DNA of 64,000 nucleotides from Hymenochaete sp. R1. Taxonomy: Eukaryota > Basidiomycota > Agaricomycetes > Hymenochaetales > Hymenochaetaceae. The translations under genes were made by a program, and so were the position numbers. The DNA lies in NCBI GenBank assembly GCA_019400425.1, contig JAFREE010000031.1, forward strand, positions 124,001 to 188,000. The letters are read 5' to 3'. Positions 48,201-60,076 of the stretch are shown here, piece after piece; position 1 is the stretch's first letter; each line of letters begins with the position of its first letter. The notes below the pieces were generated by a model that was not told where the DNA came from, made no database searches, and saw only the letters and a list, made by a program, of their open reading frames with translations.

Positions 48201-48478
48201 AACTTTGAGAAGAAACGCACTCACTCCCAAGACAGAGCTGAGTCTGTAAGAAGCATACAGATAATTAGAGAATCAATAGTGACTGTAAAATCGTGTCACT
48301 TGCCGATATTGTCCTGTTAAAAGTCCAGTCAGCTTGACTGTCAGTTATAAGCGTTCGTTCTCAATTGAGCACTCACTACGACGTCCTTCTTCAATTGAAT
48401 GATCAGCGGAAACACCCTGGTCTCCGCAAGGATGTCAGCTGTACACCATGATACCAGTTCCTGGTTCTCCTCGTCCAT
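45215..48478 (-). CDS. YVC1: Yvc1-type TRP cation channel, 18 exons
   Basis: The product is 763 aa. Exons in transcript order: 48478-48377, 48313-48304, 48243-48225, 48174-47820, 47762-47575, 47520-47438, 47376-47272, 47215-47202, 47149-47065, 46999-46951, 46897-46859, 46806-46715, 46666-46502, 46432-46389, 46318-46304, 46249-46215, 46164-46032 and 45973-45215. The model follows the fungal vacuolar TRP (Yvc1/TRPY1) family: a cytosolic helical N-terminus (residues 1-225), membrane helices such as FLHFATLVVFFCLCLS, LVFGAFALAFLLEEYAQAR, SFLVLFLVYCALRARGLYWG and FVFFMGIAAICFSGVLFCLW, and a pore region with LVQIWFGNTSLSF. Then come TLLLTMLISILSNTFARIDE and an FSYQPPFNL motif. The C-terminus is acidic (DFDDDEE) and Ser/Arg-rich. 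In yeast this channel releases vacuolar calcium. Two introns appear to use GC donors (after 48304 and 46951). The short exons rest on frame and family fit. Confidence 0.87.
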
Positions 48479-49851
48479 GGCGGTCGATAGGAGAGGTTGA
48501 GAGAGGTCCGGAGTACGGGAGATGGCGTTGGCACGATACCGCAAGGGAGCCGCGACTCGCGAGACGGTGGGACGGCGTTAGTTCTATTTTAAGTCGCGCG
48601 GGATGATCAATGATCCGCGCCAAATCGATATAAGAGGAAGTTCCGGCGGCAACAAGCACGTTCTGTAACTGTGACGTTCACTCTTCCAACTTCAACTTGA
48701 TGTCGTCGACTTTCTCCGCTTCTTTGCATGGGCTTGCCTAGCTGCTTGCCTCCTCCCATTGAGTTTCTTTGTCTGAGGAACAAAACTGATTATATGTCTG
48801 AAAAATTGTGACAAGAAACTTCGACATATCACCAGCTTCTGCACCTGTCGAACACTAGCTCAGGGCTTTGGGCTCAGTGACCTCAACCATCGCCGTTCGT
48901 TTCGAATTAGCATGATGCTCGTGCACGTCGACGGCAACGAGCGCGGGCATGTCTTTTATGCCGAAAGCGGGACGCTTCTGCTATACGTACTGGGCCGAAC
49001 ATCTGCGCTGAATGGTTGCCAGGAGGAACATGGTCGGTCGGTAAACTGATTGGAAACCCTGTCATTACCTCGGTCGGTCCAGCTTTTCATTGTCCGCAAC
49101 GTACACCTGCTTCTCCTATCTCATTGTCATTTTTGAATTTGCGGCCTTGTGCTTGTATCAGTGCGTTCGCAAAGGTCTTGAGCCTTGAATATTCCATTTT
49201 GCTGGGTTTGTATTGGATTTTGGAAGAAGTGTGTGCATGTGCGCGCACATGTTCTCATTCGTCGATGGTGGAACACCGGACTAGCCGAGGCCTCTGTACA
49301 GGGTGAGTCTGCTGTGGTCCTATACAAACTTTTTTCCCTGCTTTTTTTTGGCTTCTGGGACTTGAGGACATTTATGGTGGGTCTGATTTTCAACTTAACG
49401 AACAAGGCTCTTACATAAGTATCCTAGATGACGTCCAATATCCAGGAGATGAGAGGTGTTTTATTCTCGGGGGCTTGGGTAGCGCTTGGAGGGATGGAAA
49501 GCGCAGGAACTTCAAACTCTACTTTTGCGTATCATGATGGCTCATGAATGTCAATGCTAGGGTCATTGAGACGATACGTAAAAGACAGAAAAAATGCGGC
49601 GCAGGTGCATTCAAACTACGCAATTTATTTTTAAAACCTGCAGACGTTTCGAAGTCTTCATACAAGAGGAGTCTCGAACGTTCGAATACTCATTAATAGA
49701 GCTCCTTATCATCTTGCCTACGACATTATTTGCTTAAGCAATGCCGGAAATGCGGAACCCTTTTTGAACTTGAAGCTGTCAATAATTCATATAAAACCAT
49801 GGACCCTAACACGCTGATATCCGAGTACTCGCATCCCTCCGTTCTCCCACC
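48479..49851. other. Intergenic region before NLR-4
   Basis: There are 1.4 kb between two divergent genes, so both promoters lie here. It has no convincing gene; the longest frames (about 49016-49306 +, 49127-49405 -) overlap on opposite strands. A TATA-like box lies at 49790. Confidence 0.5.
49790..49796 (+). promoter_or_regulatory. TATA-like box of NLR-4
   Basis: TATAAAA lies 62 bp before the NLR-4 start codon, nearly the same distance as in NLR-3 (58 bp). Shared core-promoter wording supports the start chosen for both genes. Confidence 0.5.
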
Positions 49852-52800
49852 ATGTCTGACAATGACAACGCCAGCGCGCATAGGTGAGGGGATCCCTGCA
49901 TTTCTCGTTGTCCACCGTCATCTCCTGACTATACGTAGCTTCATCGAGGTCACACACATAGCCATTGTTGGACACAATCCAGAGTACAAGTATCTTGTAG
50001 TGTTTGAACACGGGGCCGGCGCTAAGGAGACGATTGAGCTATCAAACAGCGGGAATGATTCCTTCATAACGTACGTTCAAATACTCTCACTGATTATTTC
50101 AGTTCTTGCTTACTTGCCATAGATTCCTTGAGGTACACTCGTCGACTAAGGCCTTCATCAGTCGAAAGGATACAGGTCGGTCAAAGAATAAGGTCATATG
50201 AGTGTCACAATCCCAAGTCAATTTTTTTGATGAAAACTTCTTTACAGGCAAAGTTGGCCAGAAGAAGCGGGCATGGCTCGTGGGTGAAGAGCTTGGACTT
50301 GGGGATGGGTGGTTTTATGGGACCCGAGAACTCAGAGCGTGAATGTAGGGTGCCGGAGCTTCCTATTACCGCCTCGGTCGCTGAATTTCAGAGCAGATGC
50401 TTGTGATGAAATCAAATTGAAAATATCTTTCGGAGCGTTCCATACAGTATGCTTGCTTCTATATTGAAACAGAAGGAAATTAACTCGATTCTTTTACGAG
50501 CGCGCGGCAGTGGCGGATATTCGACGTAAACAAGCGATTGCCGCCTTGGACGACAAGGCGGACATGATGCAGAGGATTGATATGGGAACACGGTACATGA
50601 GCCTTTTCCTGGGTTTGGCAGTGACTGTGGCCGAGGTGAAGCACTTAAAAATGCACAAATAATCGTTGTACTCACATATCACCTTAAATAGTTGAACGCA
50701 ACAGCGAGCGTCGTGATTGCTGTCGTTGATTTTATTTACAGGGTGAGGTGTCCATTAAACAATTGAACATGCTTTTCAATGTCATTTCAGAAAATTGAAG
50801 GCATCCACTCCGCATATGATGGTGTTCGTAATATGGTTTCAAAATTAACTGACGAGGTGAGGAAAGCACAACGTGCGGGAAAGCATTTCAAAACCGAGGA
50901 CGTTCGTACGGAATTGGACAACCTCATCAAACTTGTCATTCGTGCTTCTGACGAGTTCCGTGAATATTATTCACAGCCGAAATACAGTAAGCACAGGGGT
51001 GGCAACAATTTCATCACCATGGCTCACTTTTAAACCAGAAATCGTTGGAAAGGAGTTCTTCTCTTCGAGAGAAAAGAGACTGTCTGATTTGCAGAGCGAA
51101 CTAGACCATCATAGAGAGATCATACGGGATGCCTTTTTGACAGAAATCCAGGTTGGCGTTACAGAGGTCAAAGATGGGATATCGGACATTCGGGATGAAA
51201 TGCGCAAAGCCGCCAGAGGAATCGACTCTATAATAGCTCATCAGAAGCTACATGGGAATAGTAATATCTTGGATGTGCTAAAACCTCCCGCCAATAGCAA
51301 ACACTATGGAAAACCCGCATGCTTGCCTGATACGAGGAAATCAGTATTGGATCGCATTCAATCCTGGATATCCGATGGTTCACAGTCGTCGAGGCTTTTC
51401 TGGCTTTATGGTGTTGCCGGATGTGGTAAAAGTGCCATCGCTGCAACGATATCCGAACATATGGAAGACAGTGATAGTCTGGTCGGAACATTCTTCTGCA
51501 AACGAGATGAAGAGGACCGGAGCAACCCTTTCCGGCTTATCTGGTCCATCGCGCACCAGCTCGCAAAAGCCAATGCAGAATACAAATCAGCACTAGAGAT
51601 TGTGCTTCGAGACGATGACCCTTTTGGTAACATTGACCTCGATACTCAGTTCCGACTCCTTATCAAGAAACCATTGTCGAAAATTGGGCAACCTGCTGTT
51701 GGGTCGCCCTTTTTATTCGTCGTCGACGCACTCGATGAATGTGTCAACAATGAAAAGGTGGCGAGTCTCTTATCGCAATTGGTCAAAGCAGCGCCTTGGC
51801 TACTCGTTTTGGTCACAAGCCGAGAGCTGACGGTCATACGAGAAGGTCTCTGCGGTCTTGGGGACCTGATGCAGAGTCAAAACTTGTTCGATGACGATGC
51901 GAAAGGTGATATCCGAACGTTCTTAGAAAAAGAGCTCTCCCATGGCGGGAGACTGGAAGACCTCCACGAATTCGTCAAAAAGCATCATATTGACGGGCTC
52001 GTCGATAAATCACAGGGTCTCTTCATCTGGATGCGAACGGCGGTCGAGCTCATAGCCAGAAACGAGGTGGGGAAACAAGGCGTCCTTGAGAGGATCCTCA
52101 ACTCTGAGTCATCCGGTGAGGCGGAGTCCGCACTCGACGATATATATCGAGTCGTATTGGATGGTGCTTCTAAGACAGCAAATGGCAGGGCAGTGGTCCA
52201 AAGCATTATCGGATTGTTGCTAGTAACGTCCGTGACCGAGCTGCTGACAGTTAATGCTCTTCACGCCTTTCTGCCGCCAACGTTACACGTTTCTTTTGCA
52301 GAATTCAAAACCATTTTCAATAAATTGCTTGCGGTTCTCATCGTGACCAAGGGGCTCGTACGCGCCTATCACTTGTCCTTCCGCGACTTCGCATCTTCAA
52401 AATCACGATGTGCGAGTTTTTGGCTCGATCCGGGCCAATTGCAGACAATCATGTCTATGGGATGTCTTGAGATCATGTTAAAAGGCACTCGGGACGCAAA
52501 ACGGCAGGTGGAAGTGCCTTCGGGCTTGATGTTCAACATATGCAAATTGGAATCGGCTTATTTACAGAACAAAGACATCAAGGACCTTGCAGAACGAATC
52601 GAAGAGAACGCATCGGTTGAGCTTCGATATAGTTCGCTACACTGGCTCGACCACTTTCAGGGGGTGCCCGCGGCAAAACAGGGATTAGTTGCATTGCATA
52701 GTATGATTGAAGATCTTATCTGTTCGAGCCGATCATTGTATTGGCTTGAAGTCATGAGCCTCACTGGACGCGTTTCCGCCGCACGGGATATACTTCAGAG

Positions 52801-55235
52801 GTTTAGCACGGATACAAAGGTACCAAATGATTTTTTTGACGAAGTAAAGATATATCTAATCAATTGTTCATCAGCTCAAGCCTAGTAACACAAAAATAAT
52901 TGAAATTGCCATGCAGCTACGAAGGTTTGTGGATAGATTCTTCATTCCTATCTCCGTCAGTACCCCCCACCTTTATATTTCAACGTTCCCATGGCTTGCA
53001 AAACAATCAAAACTGTGGGATACTTGGAGTCTCGATTTTAATTACCAACAAAAGTTACTATCGCGTTCAATCGATAAAGAATCGCCCATCCTATATCGCA
53101 TTCCCTCCTCAGCTTGGATTCGCGCCCTGACAGCATCTCCTGTTGAGTCACGTTTTGCTACAGGATCGCTGGACGGCTGTATCACATTTTGGGACTCTCA
53201 GACGGGTCGTCGTGTGGGAGACGTTTTGAAAGCACACCGCAAAGACATACACGCCCTCGCCTTTTCCCCTGACGGGCAGTACATTGCATCCGGATCTCGG
53301 ACGGAAGGAGAAATTATACTGTGGGACACTGAGAGCCATCTGCCCACCGGACAATATTTCGCAGGCATTAGTGGAGGTGTTTCGGCTCTCGACATCTCAT
53401 ACGATGGGAGGTTCCTTGCATGTGGATCCAGAGACAATACAATAAAAACATGGGATTTATGCACCCATGATTGTTTCAAGGTCTTCATGGGTCACTCTGA
53501 CGACGTAGTGGCCCTCGCCTTTTCCCGTGATGGACAGCAGCTCATATCGGGCTCTGACGATAAAACAGTCCGTGCCTGGGACATGAATACCGGTGAAAGC
53601 ACATTGCTGGAAGGGCACACTGATCTAGTTCGAGCCGTTGCATTCTCGCCCGATGGGTCACGATTCGCGTCTGGCTCGAATGACACTACTCTTCGTATTT
53701 GGGACGCGAAAACCTGTAACTCGATGGGTGATCCGATACCTGCACGCTATAGAGTTTTTCAAGTGGGGTTCTCTCCAGATGCGGCGTACGTTGTTGCTGG
53801 GACTTATTATTCTGTCTTAGTTTGGGAGATTAGGTCAAGATCCCTGACAGCATTATTCGATACAGGGGGCGGCTTCCCTGCGTTCACTTTTGATGGAACA
53901 CAGATTGTGAGTGCGAAGACCAACGAAATCAGTGTCATCGATTTTGAAGGAGAATATGGAGTCCGTAGAGAAACGGGTGGTCATACAGATCGTGTATTCT
54001 CTGTAGCCTTCTCTCTGGACGGGGCACATATTGCGTCGGCGTCGGCGGACTGCACCATCCATACTTGGGACTCCCAAACAGGTGATTCAGTTCTACCTGG
54101 TCCTTCCACCCGCAAGTCAAAAAAGCGACAATCCATATGGAAATTATTCAGATACAAAGCAAAATCAGTGTTCAGCTCGACCAACTATAGTCAGCGGGTC
54201 TTCGCAGAAGGCGACAGTGATGGCTCCGAAGCTACTTTGCAGCACACTACCGCTATAACTTTCGTTGCTTTCTCCCCCGATGGCCAATGTCTGGCGTCTG
54301 GTAGTGAGGGTGGCAAAGTCAGAATATGGGACGCGAGAACCGGACAGTGCAAAAAGGGCCCCTTCAAAGCACACTCAGAAGTACACAGTGGTGCCTTTTC
54401 ACCAAAAGGTGATATTCTCGTGACGGGCTCGCTCGATGGAATGGATGTGTGGGACATGAACACAGGCGAGTCTAGGGATACCGTTTCATTGCGAGAGGGA
54501 CCAATACATTCTATTGCAATCTATCCCGGTGGGGGTCATCTTGCATTTGGAATAGATAAAGCAATTGGGTTATACGATGTGAGTGCCGGCACTGTATCGG
54601 TGCTTTTTGACGTCGACTTCGATGTTCTCAGCTTAGCGCTGTCGGGAAACGGAAATCTCTTGGCTGCTGGAGGAACCGGTCGATCAGTGCACGTTTGGGA
54701 TTTGAGCACAAAGCTACCTGTCTGTGCCCCATTGGAAGGGCACTCAGGTCTCATCGGGTCGATGAAGTTTCTCACAGTCGACATTATTGTCACTGCTTCA
54801 GCCGACAGTACAATTCGCGCCTGGAGCTTGCAATCAGGCAAGCCAGCTGGTCGGCGTTTGACGGCTCACGCAGACGATGTTAATTGTGTTGATATCTCAC
54901 CTGATAGGACGCGTATCGTTTCGGGTTCTGGGGACCGCACCGTTCGCGTGTGGGACTCACAAACTTTCTTCTGGGAATCAGTAGTGAATTCATGTGGTTG
55001 TGCGGTGATTGGTCCCGAGCAGGTTCCCGAGGCCATCCTCGACGATGGGTGGATTCGTACGACGGACGGCGAAATGTTGCTTTGGGTTCCGGGAGATCTT
55101 CGTGTACTGGTGCTGGATACGAGCCTACTTCGAATATCTGCGAGTAATGAGGGACAACCGATCCGAATCCTCTGGGAAAATCTCATATACGGCACTGATT
55201 GGACGAAGGTTCGGCATCCAGTCTTCAGTAACTGA
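49852..55235 (+). CDS. C2-like/NACHT/WD40 STAND (NLR-like) protein NLR-4
   Basis: The product is 1634 aa in ten exons: 49852-49883, 49939-50070, 50123-50192, 50248-50344, 50397-50446, 50501-50635, 50692-50742, 50791-50986, 51039-52819 and 52875-55235. The first eight exons have the same lengths as those of NLR-3. Parts in order: a C2-like start (SFIEVTHIAIVGHN and YLVVFEHGAGAKETIEL); a helical block with LDDKADMMQRI; NACHT with GVAGCGKSA and Walker B FLFVVDALDECVN; about 14 WD repeats with a basic insert (SIWKLFRYKAKSVF) between repeats 8 and 9; and a cap with DDGWIRTTDGE and a final GTDWTKV. It lies 25 kb from NLR-3 with unrelated genes between. It is followed by the oppositely oriented MLKL-like gene with 480 bp between stops. 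No frameshift or lost motif is visible, so it looks intact. The ligand is unknown. Confidence 0.88.
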
Positions 55236-55715
55236 TCTCATTCTTTTTTGTTGCCGACGTTCGTCCTTTTTTTTCGGATGATCCTCCATTACTTGCAACA
55301 TGAACCTCATTGGTATGCACGCCAATTGTTTTGTCCATCTGTACTTTATCCATTGTCTACCCATGTCTTTTCTCGTCTATACGAGTATCAAAGCCATTCG
55401 ACCTGTCTTTCTATTCAGTTGAAAACAATGTTTTACTACGCTTACTACAAGAGAATGTGAAATTTGAGCATTGAGTCATTCGTGTTAAATAACTAGTGAG
55501 CTAGAATAACAATGTATGTAAGACGCATTTCGAAGCACTCTTAAGAGTCCGATATTGTTTGCATTCATTGAAGCAGAAAGTACCCTCCCCCTCCCTTCCT
55601 TTCTTCTTGATTATTGCTATTGTACGTGTACGACGCGAAGAGAAGAATAAATATTCATGTAGTTAGAAGAAATGTACTCGATTAGTCAGAGATCCCTGAA
55701 GGGGTTCAAAGCATA
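55236..55715. other. Intergenic region between convergent NLR-4 and the MLKL-like gene
   Basis: There are 480 bp of AT-rich DNA that must hold both 3' UTRs. Nothing else was seen. Confidence 0.5.
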
Positions 55716-57570
55716 CTAGAACGAGTTCTGCTTCTTCATTGCCTTGATAGAAGACTCGATAAAGTCGAGATCAAGCTGGTCAGTGAAGTCATGCTCGTGG
55801 AGCTTTATCGGCATCGTGCTCGCTCTCTCAATTTCTGCACTCGGACCATCAACCGGAAGCTCTTCAACAGACGAAGTGTTAGGGTCTCGAGTCTCTTCCT
55901 CATCCTTCTTCTCAACAGAATTCTCCCCCGATGCAGCCTCCTTCTGCTCAGACTGCTCTCCCTCCCGAAGCTCCTTCAATGCATCCTGCAGTTCTTTCAT
56001 CACCTCGGGAAGTTCGTTGCGCTTGATCTGCAAGAATTCAAGGAGATCCTTGTCGGAGGATGTCTCGAGCGCCTGTCGCATGACGCTGCGCAAGTTCTCT
56101 GTGTCAAGCTTATAGTCAAGATCGTTTTGTCGTTCCACAAACTCGTCAAAATGCTCGCGCATCTCCTCTTTGGACGGCAGCGGTCCGTCAGCGGAAAACC
56201 CGCTATCTTCACTCTCATCCTTCGCATCTTGGGCGAAGTCCGCGTTGGCGAAGAAGTCGGTTGGTGCTGCCTCTGCGTTTGTGTGGATCGTCGAGAATGA
56301 GAGCGTCTCGGGTTTCTTCTCTGGCATGTAGGACATGAGGCGCTCCATGTCTTGCCTAGTTCTCTTACTATGCTCTCGGCGCTCTTTGTCCGCGTCCTCG
56401 AGACGCTTCAATGACCTGATCTGTATCTTGATCTGCGAGCGAGCGTCAGAACTACTGCTAATCAAGATATTTTTCAGAGAGAAAGAAACGAACCGAGAAC
56501 ATGCTGATAGCATCCGTCAATTGAGATTCGCACGCTTCTACTTCATCCTGGATTTCCGAGCGCTTGAGATAACGCTTGAAGAACGGACGGGTGGCTTGTT
56601 TTTCGCAAAAGTTTTTGACAGACATAAATGACCTGCGTAATGTTCGTTAAACATCTCGAGAAACTATAGTAGAGTCACGTACTCTTGGAGTTGCGCCAAA
56701 GGCATCTTCAGATCTTCTTCGACCTTTTCGCCCGCTTCCATGATCTCTTCACGGACGGAGAGCAAAGTGGTAGCGCATCTTTCGGCCAGCGAAAGACATG
56801 CGATTTGATTGGACTTAGAAACAGAAATGAGCGATCAAAGCTATCTGTTGGTAAAGAGCTGGGCTTTCTCACTTCAACTTTCTGCAAAGATTCCCAGATC
56901 GCTAGCAGCGTCTCACACGCAGGTGCAAGAGCGCTAACCGGTGTGAATTGCAGCACAGAAGCGCTCACACGAAGAGCGTCTTGTGCCGCATCCGTACCAT
57001 ACCCCAAGACCTTGAACGCAGCCTCCCGGACACGCTACAAATACAAAGGAAGTTTCGAAATTAGAGAAAAAAAAGTATCCAAAATAGACTCATTCCATAA
57101 TTGAGTTCAAGACCGAGATAAGCATGACGTACCTCTCTTGTCCTTGTGTAGCGCTTTTCATGCTCTGGAGATGCACTATGCGCAAGTACTTTATCCTGTA
57201 AGCCTTTCGGAGTCTTGAGCGAAAATCTGCTCCCAAAGCTGCTGGCACTATGGGTACTTGTTGTACTCAAAATGCTATCCGTGTCGGACGACTCGTCCTC
57301 TCTTGGGGATGCAAGGCCTCGCAAGAGTTCGTTCCTCCGGGCCACGTCAGGGTCATGCTGCCCCTCAGTCGTGCCAGAAGCAGTATCGTCGGGTAATGTG
57401 GGTGGTGAGATTTCGATCTTGATTTCGCTGTCTGGAGTGATGGAAAAGCTTGGGCTGTTCTGGTCCTGCGGTATCTGTGGCATCTGAATCTGAGGGGAGG
57501 GAGAGACCTGGCGAGTCTCGCCGGAACGGGACCTGGACTTTCGTCGAAACGAGCTCCAGAATGAGGACAT
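55716..57570 (-). CDS. Protein with MLKL-NTD-like four-helix region and long acidic C-terminus
   Basis: The product is 528 aa; exons in transcript order are 57570-57133, 57034-56873, 56813-56683, 56632-56494 and 56432-55716. Residues 1-146 are Ser/Pro-rich. Residues about 150-300 are four amphipathic helices: FTPVSALAPACETLLAIWES; SNQIACLSLAERCATTLLSV; EAGEKVEEDLKMPLAQLQSF; and then CEKQATRPFFKRYLKRSEI with DEVEACESQLTDAISMF. This pattern (helical hairpins, an RxFFKRxLKRxEI-like turn, DE-xACxxxLxxAxxxF) is the one seen in fungal proteins with an MLKL N-terminal-like domain, the four-helix bundle related to HeLo cell-death domains. The C-terminal half is charged (KEEMREHFDEFVERQND; ELREGEQSEQKE) and probably disordered or coiled. 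Family naming is by eye; a cell-death role is inference. Confidence 0.78.
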
Positions 57571-57973
57571 GGAATGTGATTAGTTAGAAATGAACAAATA
57601 CGTGAAGGATTTAAAGGGGAGGACGGTGCTATCGGGGAGCAAGGAGGTCAGGTCTAGCACTATCGGGCAAAGGCATACTCCTTTGCACGTCGTCGTTACT
57701 AGCGAAAGGAAGCAAATTTGCTCGCGGAATCCGCCCAATGACGTCGAAGGCGCGAAATAATCGGAAGATGGAACTGAATATTAAGTTCAAGAAGTAAACG
57801 GGGGTGTACCGATCTGGCGAATTCATGAACAAAGCAAAGGAAGTGTTCGACGAGTCTTTCAATCCAAAGAGGGACCTTTGCGTCGCGGTAAGTAGATCTG
57901 AAGAAATTTGAGGCCTTTTGGAGTATATTGAGAAGAGACTTTGTGCGACAAATGGCATACCGGATACGAGATT
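57571..57973. other. Intergenic region upstream of the MLKL-like gene
   Basis: There are 403 bp between two minus-strand genes, so it carries the promoter of the MLKL-like gene and the 3' end of its neighbour. A minus-strand frame (57629-57958) exists, but it has no motif and lies just beyond a clean stop of the upstream gene. Confidence 0.45.
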
Positions 57974-58809
57974 TTATGCAGAAGAAGGGTGAGGTCGCAC
58001 AAGCGCATTGGTTTGTACAAGGTCGATCAGTCTTATTCTCTTTTTCCACCGTTGAGTCTCCTCGATCGTCATTTCTTCAACCATAATGGAGAGGCCTCCA
58101 GGTACACTCGAAGACGGTGAAAAGTTCACGACTTCAGCTTCGTTAAGACCATGTTGCAGGAAAGGTGTAATATCGAGCGGTGCCTCGAGGGCCATCTACA
58201 GAAATATATAAGTTTATAAAGAGAGAAACGCTTTGATCGTAGCGTTACCAGATAAACAGGCTCCCATATCCTATCGTTCACGCGTAATGACATATTACTT
58301 TGAGACCAGGCCAACTTGAGATTTGCCATAGCGGTCTCGGGCGTGTCATTGTCGAAGTCCTGAACGCATATGACTTTGACCGACAACGGCCGACGGCTGC
58401 CAATGAGGGTCATGAAAAGAAAGTGAGTTTTTGCAGTGCACAATGAAACTCACCCTTTCGGCGTCGGAGCTGCGCACCACTCACGTACGCTCTGGGCAAG
58501 CGTCGTGTTGACAACAAACGTTTCCAGTACGCGCCTTCCTTGCAACACGATCGTAGAGCCAACTTCCAAAGCCCCATCCACGTCCATCTCTCCAGGATCC
58601 ATCGAGCTCCTCGAAGCATCAGGCAACGAACCAACTTCCTTCATTTCTCTGTCCGACTCAGATTCGTTGGTGAAAGGAGGAACAGGAGTGCCAGAGGCGC
58701 GTCGAGGCAACGAGTCGCTGTCGCTAAACTCGCCTGTCCCTGTCGTATTTGAATTGCTTACAGAAGGGCGTCCCGCTGAATGCCTGAGCATTTGTTTCGG
58801 TTTGGGCAT
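57974..58809 (-). CDS. Uncharacterised 241-aa protein
   Basis: The product is 241 aa; exons in transcript order are 58809-58454, 58396-58249 and 58195-57974. The N-terminal 80 residues are Ser/Thr/Pro-rich and acidic. The rest looks folded: QGRRVLETFVVNTTLAQSV, SVKVICVQDFDNDTPETAM, LDITPFLQHGLNEAEVVNF and MVEEMTIEETQRWKKRIRL. I do not recognise the family. The start is set by the first ATG, 175 bp from the divergent cytochrome b5 gene start. Confidence 0.7.
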
Positions 58810-58984
58810 CGTAATGATTCCTTATTCGGTTCGCGTCTTATATTTGAGCACTTCTTGAGCAATGAATGAAACGCAGAAGCGGCGAGGCGCAAATAGATCG
58901 GTCGTCAACGTTGAAGCTGTTCAAGTCGTCGATGAGCGCGACGCGCCCATTGATTTCTCGACTACAAGTTGTCTTTACACCATC
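58810..58984. promoter_or_regulatory. Short divergent promoter (175 bp)
   Basis: Two start codons face outward with only 175 bp between them if the cytochrome b5 start at 58985 is right. With the upstream ATG at 58862 only 52 bp would remain, which is one reason to prefer 58985. Confidence 0.45.
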
Positions 58985-60076
58985 ATGTCCGCCTACCTTC
59001 GGAGCTGGCTTACAGGTGTTCCTCCCTCATCTTCGTCTTCAACTCAACCTCAAGATACTAACAACAGCGACGAGCAGAACACAGGATCTATGTCCATCGC
59101 CGTCCCAGACAATGCCCAGGATGCAACCAAAGATGATGACTCAGACGTTGGATCAGATGCAACCGATACCCCTCCCGCATTTCCAGCACCGAACAGCGCC
59201 CAACGCCTTGCAGCTCCTTCAAGTACGTTCAATAAAGCGTCGTCGACCACTACCGATACTTTCAAAGCACCACTGCCCAAGTTCCTAACGGATACCCAAC
59301 TCATGCCGACCCCACCGCCTCCCGCAAACTCCCTTCGTGTCCCAGGTGTCCCCGCTCCTTCTTCACCCTCCTCTAAAGGCTTAAGAGCTCCACCAACCGT
59401 ATCCGCTTCTGGTGTTGGCATGGGGAAAGGATCTGGTCTGAGTGCAAGCTCGGCGTCCTCGGGTATGTCGTTGGGTGTACCGACGACGACTTCGAAACCT
59501 CCTACGAAGAAAACTCGCGCGAAGGTTGGCCTTGCGCCTGGGTATGGTGCGCTTGATTGGGCGGCGCTGAAGAGCTCTGGAAAGGATTTACGGGTAAGTT
59601 ATATTTGCTCGTAATTCGATGCGTGCTCTTCTCTGAAGCGCTCTCCTATCTTCTCTTCTCTCACTTTACCTCATCCCGTGCTGCTTTAACCAACCCCCTC
59701 CCCCCTTCTTTTTTTTCGACGCATACAGGGAGTTGCTGGCATCATGCGTGTGAACAACGCGCTTCTCAGAGAGCATGGGAAGGACGCAGACGAAAAATGG
59801 TCCGTGTTCAACGGAAAAGTATACAACATCACGCATTACTTGCCTTACCACCCCGGTGGCGAAAAGGAATTAATGCGTGTAGCAGGAAGGGATGGGACGA
59901 AGCTCTTTGGTGAGTTCCATTGGCAGTTTTGGTTCTGATTCTGTAAAGCAAGAGATTGGGACTGATTGGATTCGTGGTTTGTGTATGTAGCTTCGACTCA
60001 TGCGTGGGTGAACCTTGAATATATGCTTGATAACTGCCTCGTCGGGTTCTACATCCCAGACTCTTATGACTCTTGA
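58985..60076 (+). CDS. Cytochrome b5-like heme-binding domain protein
   Basis: The product is 291 aa in three exons: 58985-59593, 59729-59909 and 59991-60076. The first ~190 residues are low-complexity (Ser, Pro, Thr, Ala). The last ~100 form a cytochrome b5-like domain with WSVFNGKVYNITHYLPYHPGG. The axial His of HPGG is residue 244; the second axial His is 267 in STHAWVN. A 23-residue gap is close to that of canonical b5. The domain start (GVAGIMRVNNALLREH) and THAWV end resemble the Irc21/Ncb5or-type group rather than membrane-anchored b5. No membrane helix is seen. An in-frame ATG at 58862 would add 41 residues, but it lies almost at the start of the divergent neighbour. The electron partner is unknown. 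Confidence 0.85.

Noticed and set aside
58862..58984. Upstream ATG of the cytochrome b5 gene
   Set aside because: It would leave only 52 bp to the divergent start codon and adds a stretch without conserved features; the ATG at 58985 is preferred but not proven.
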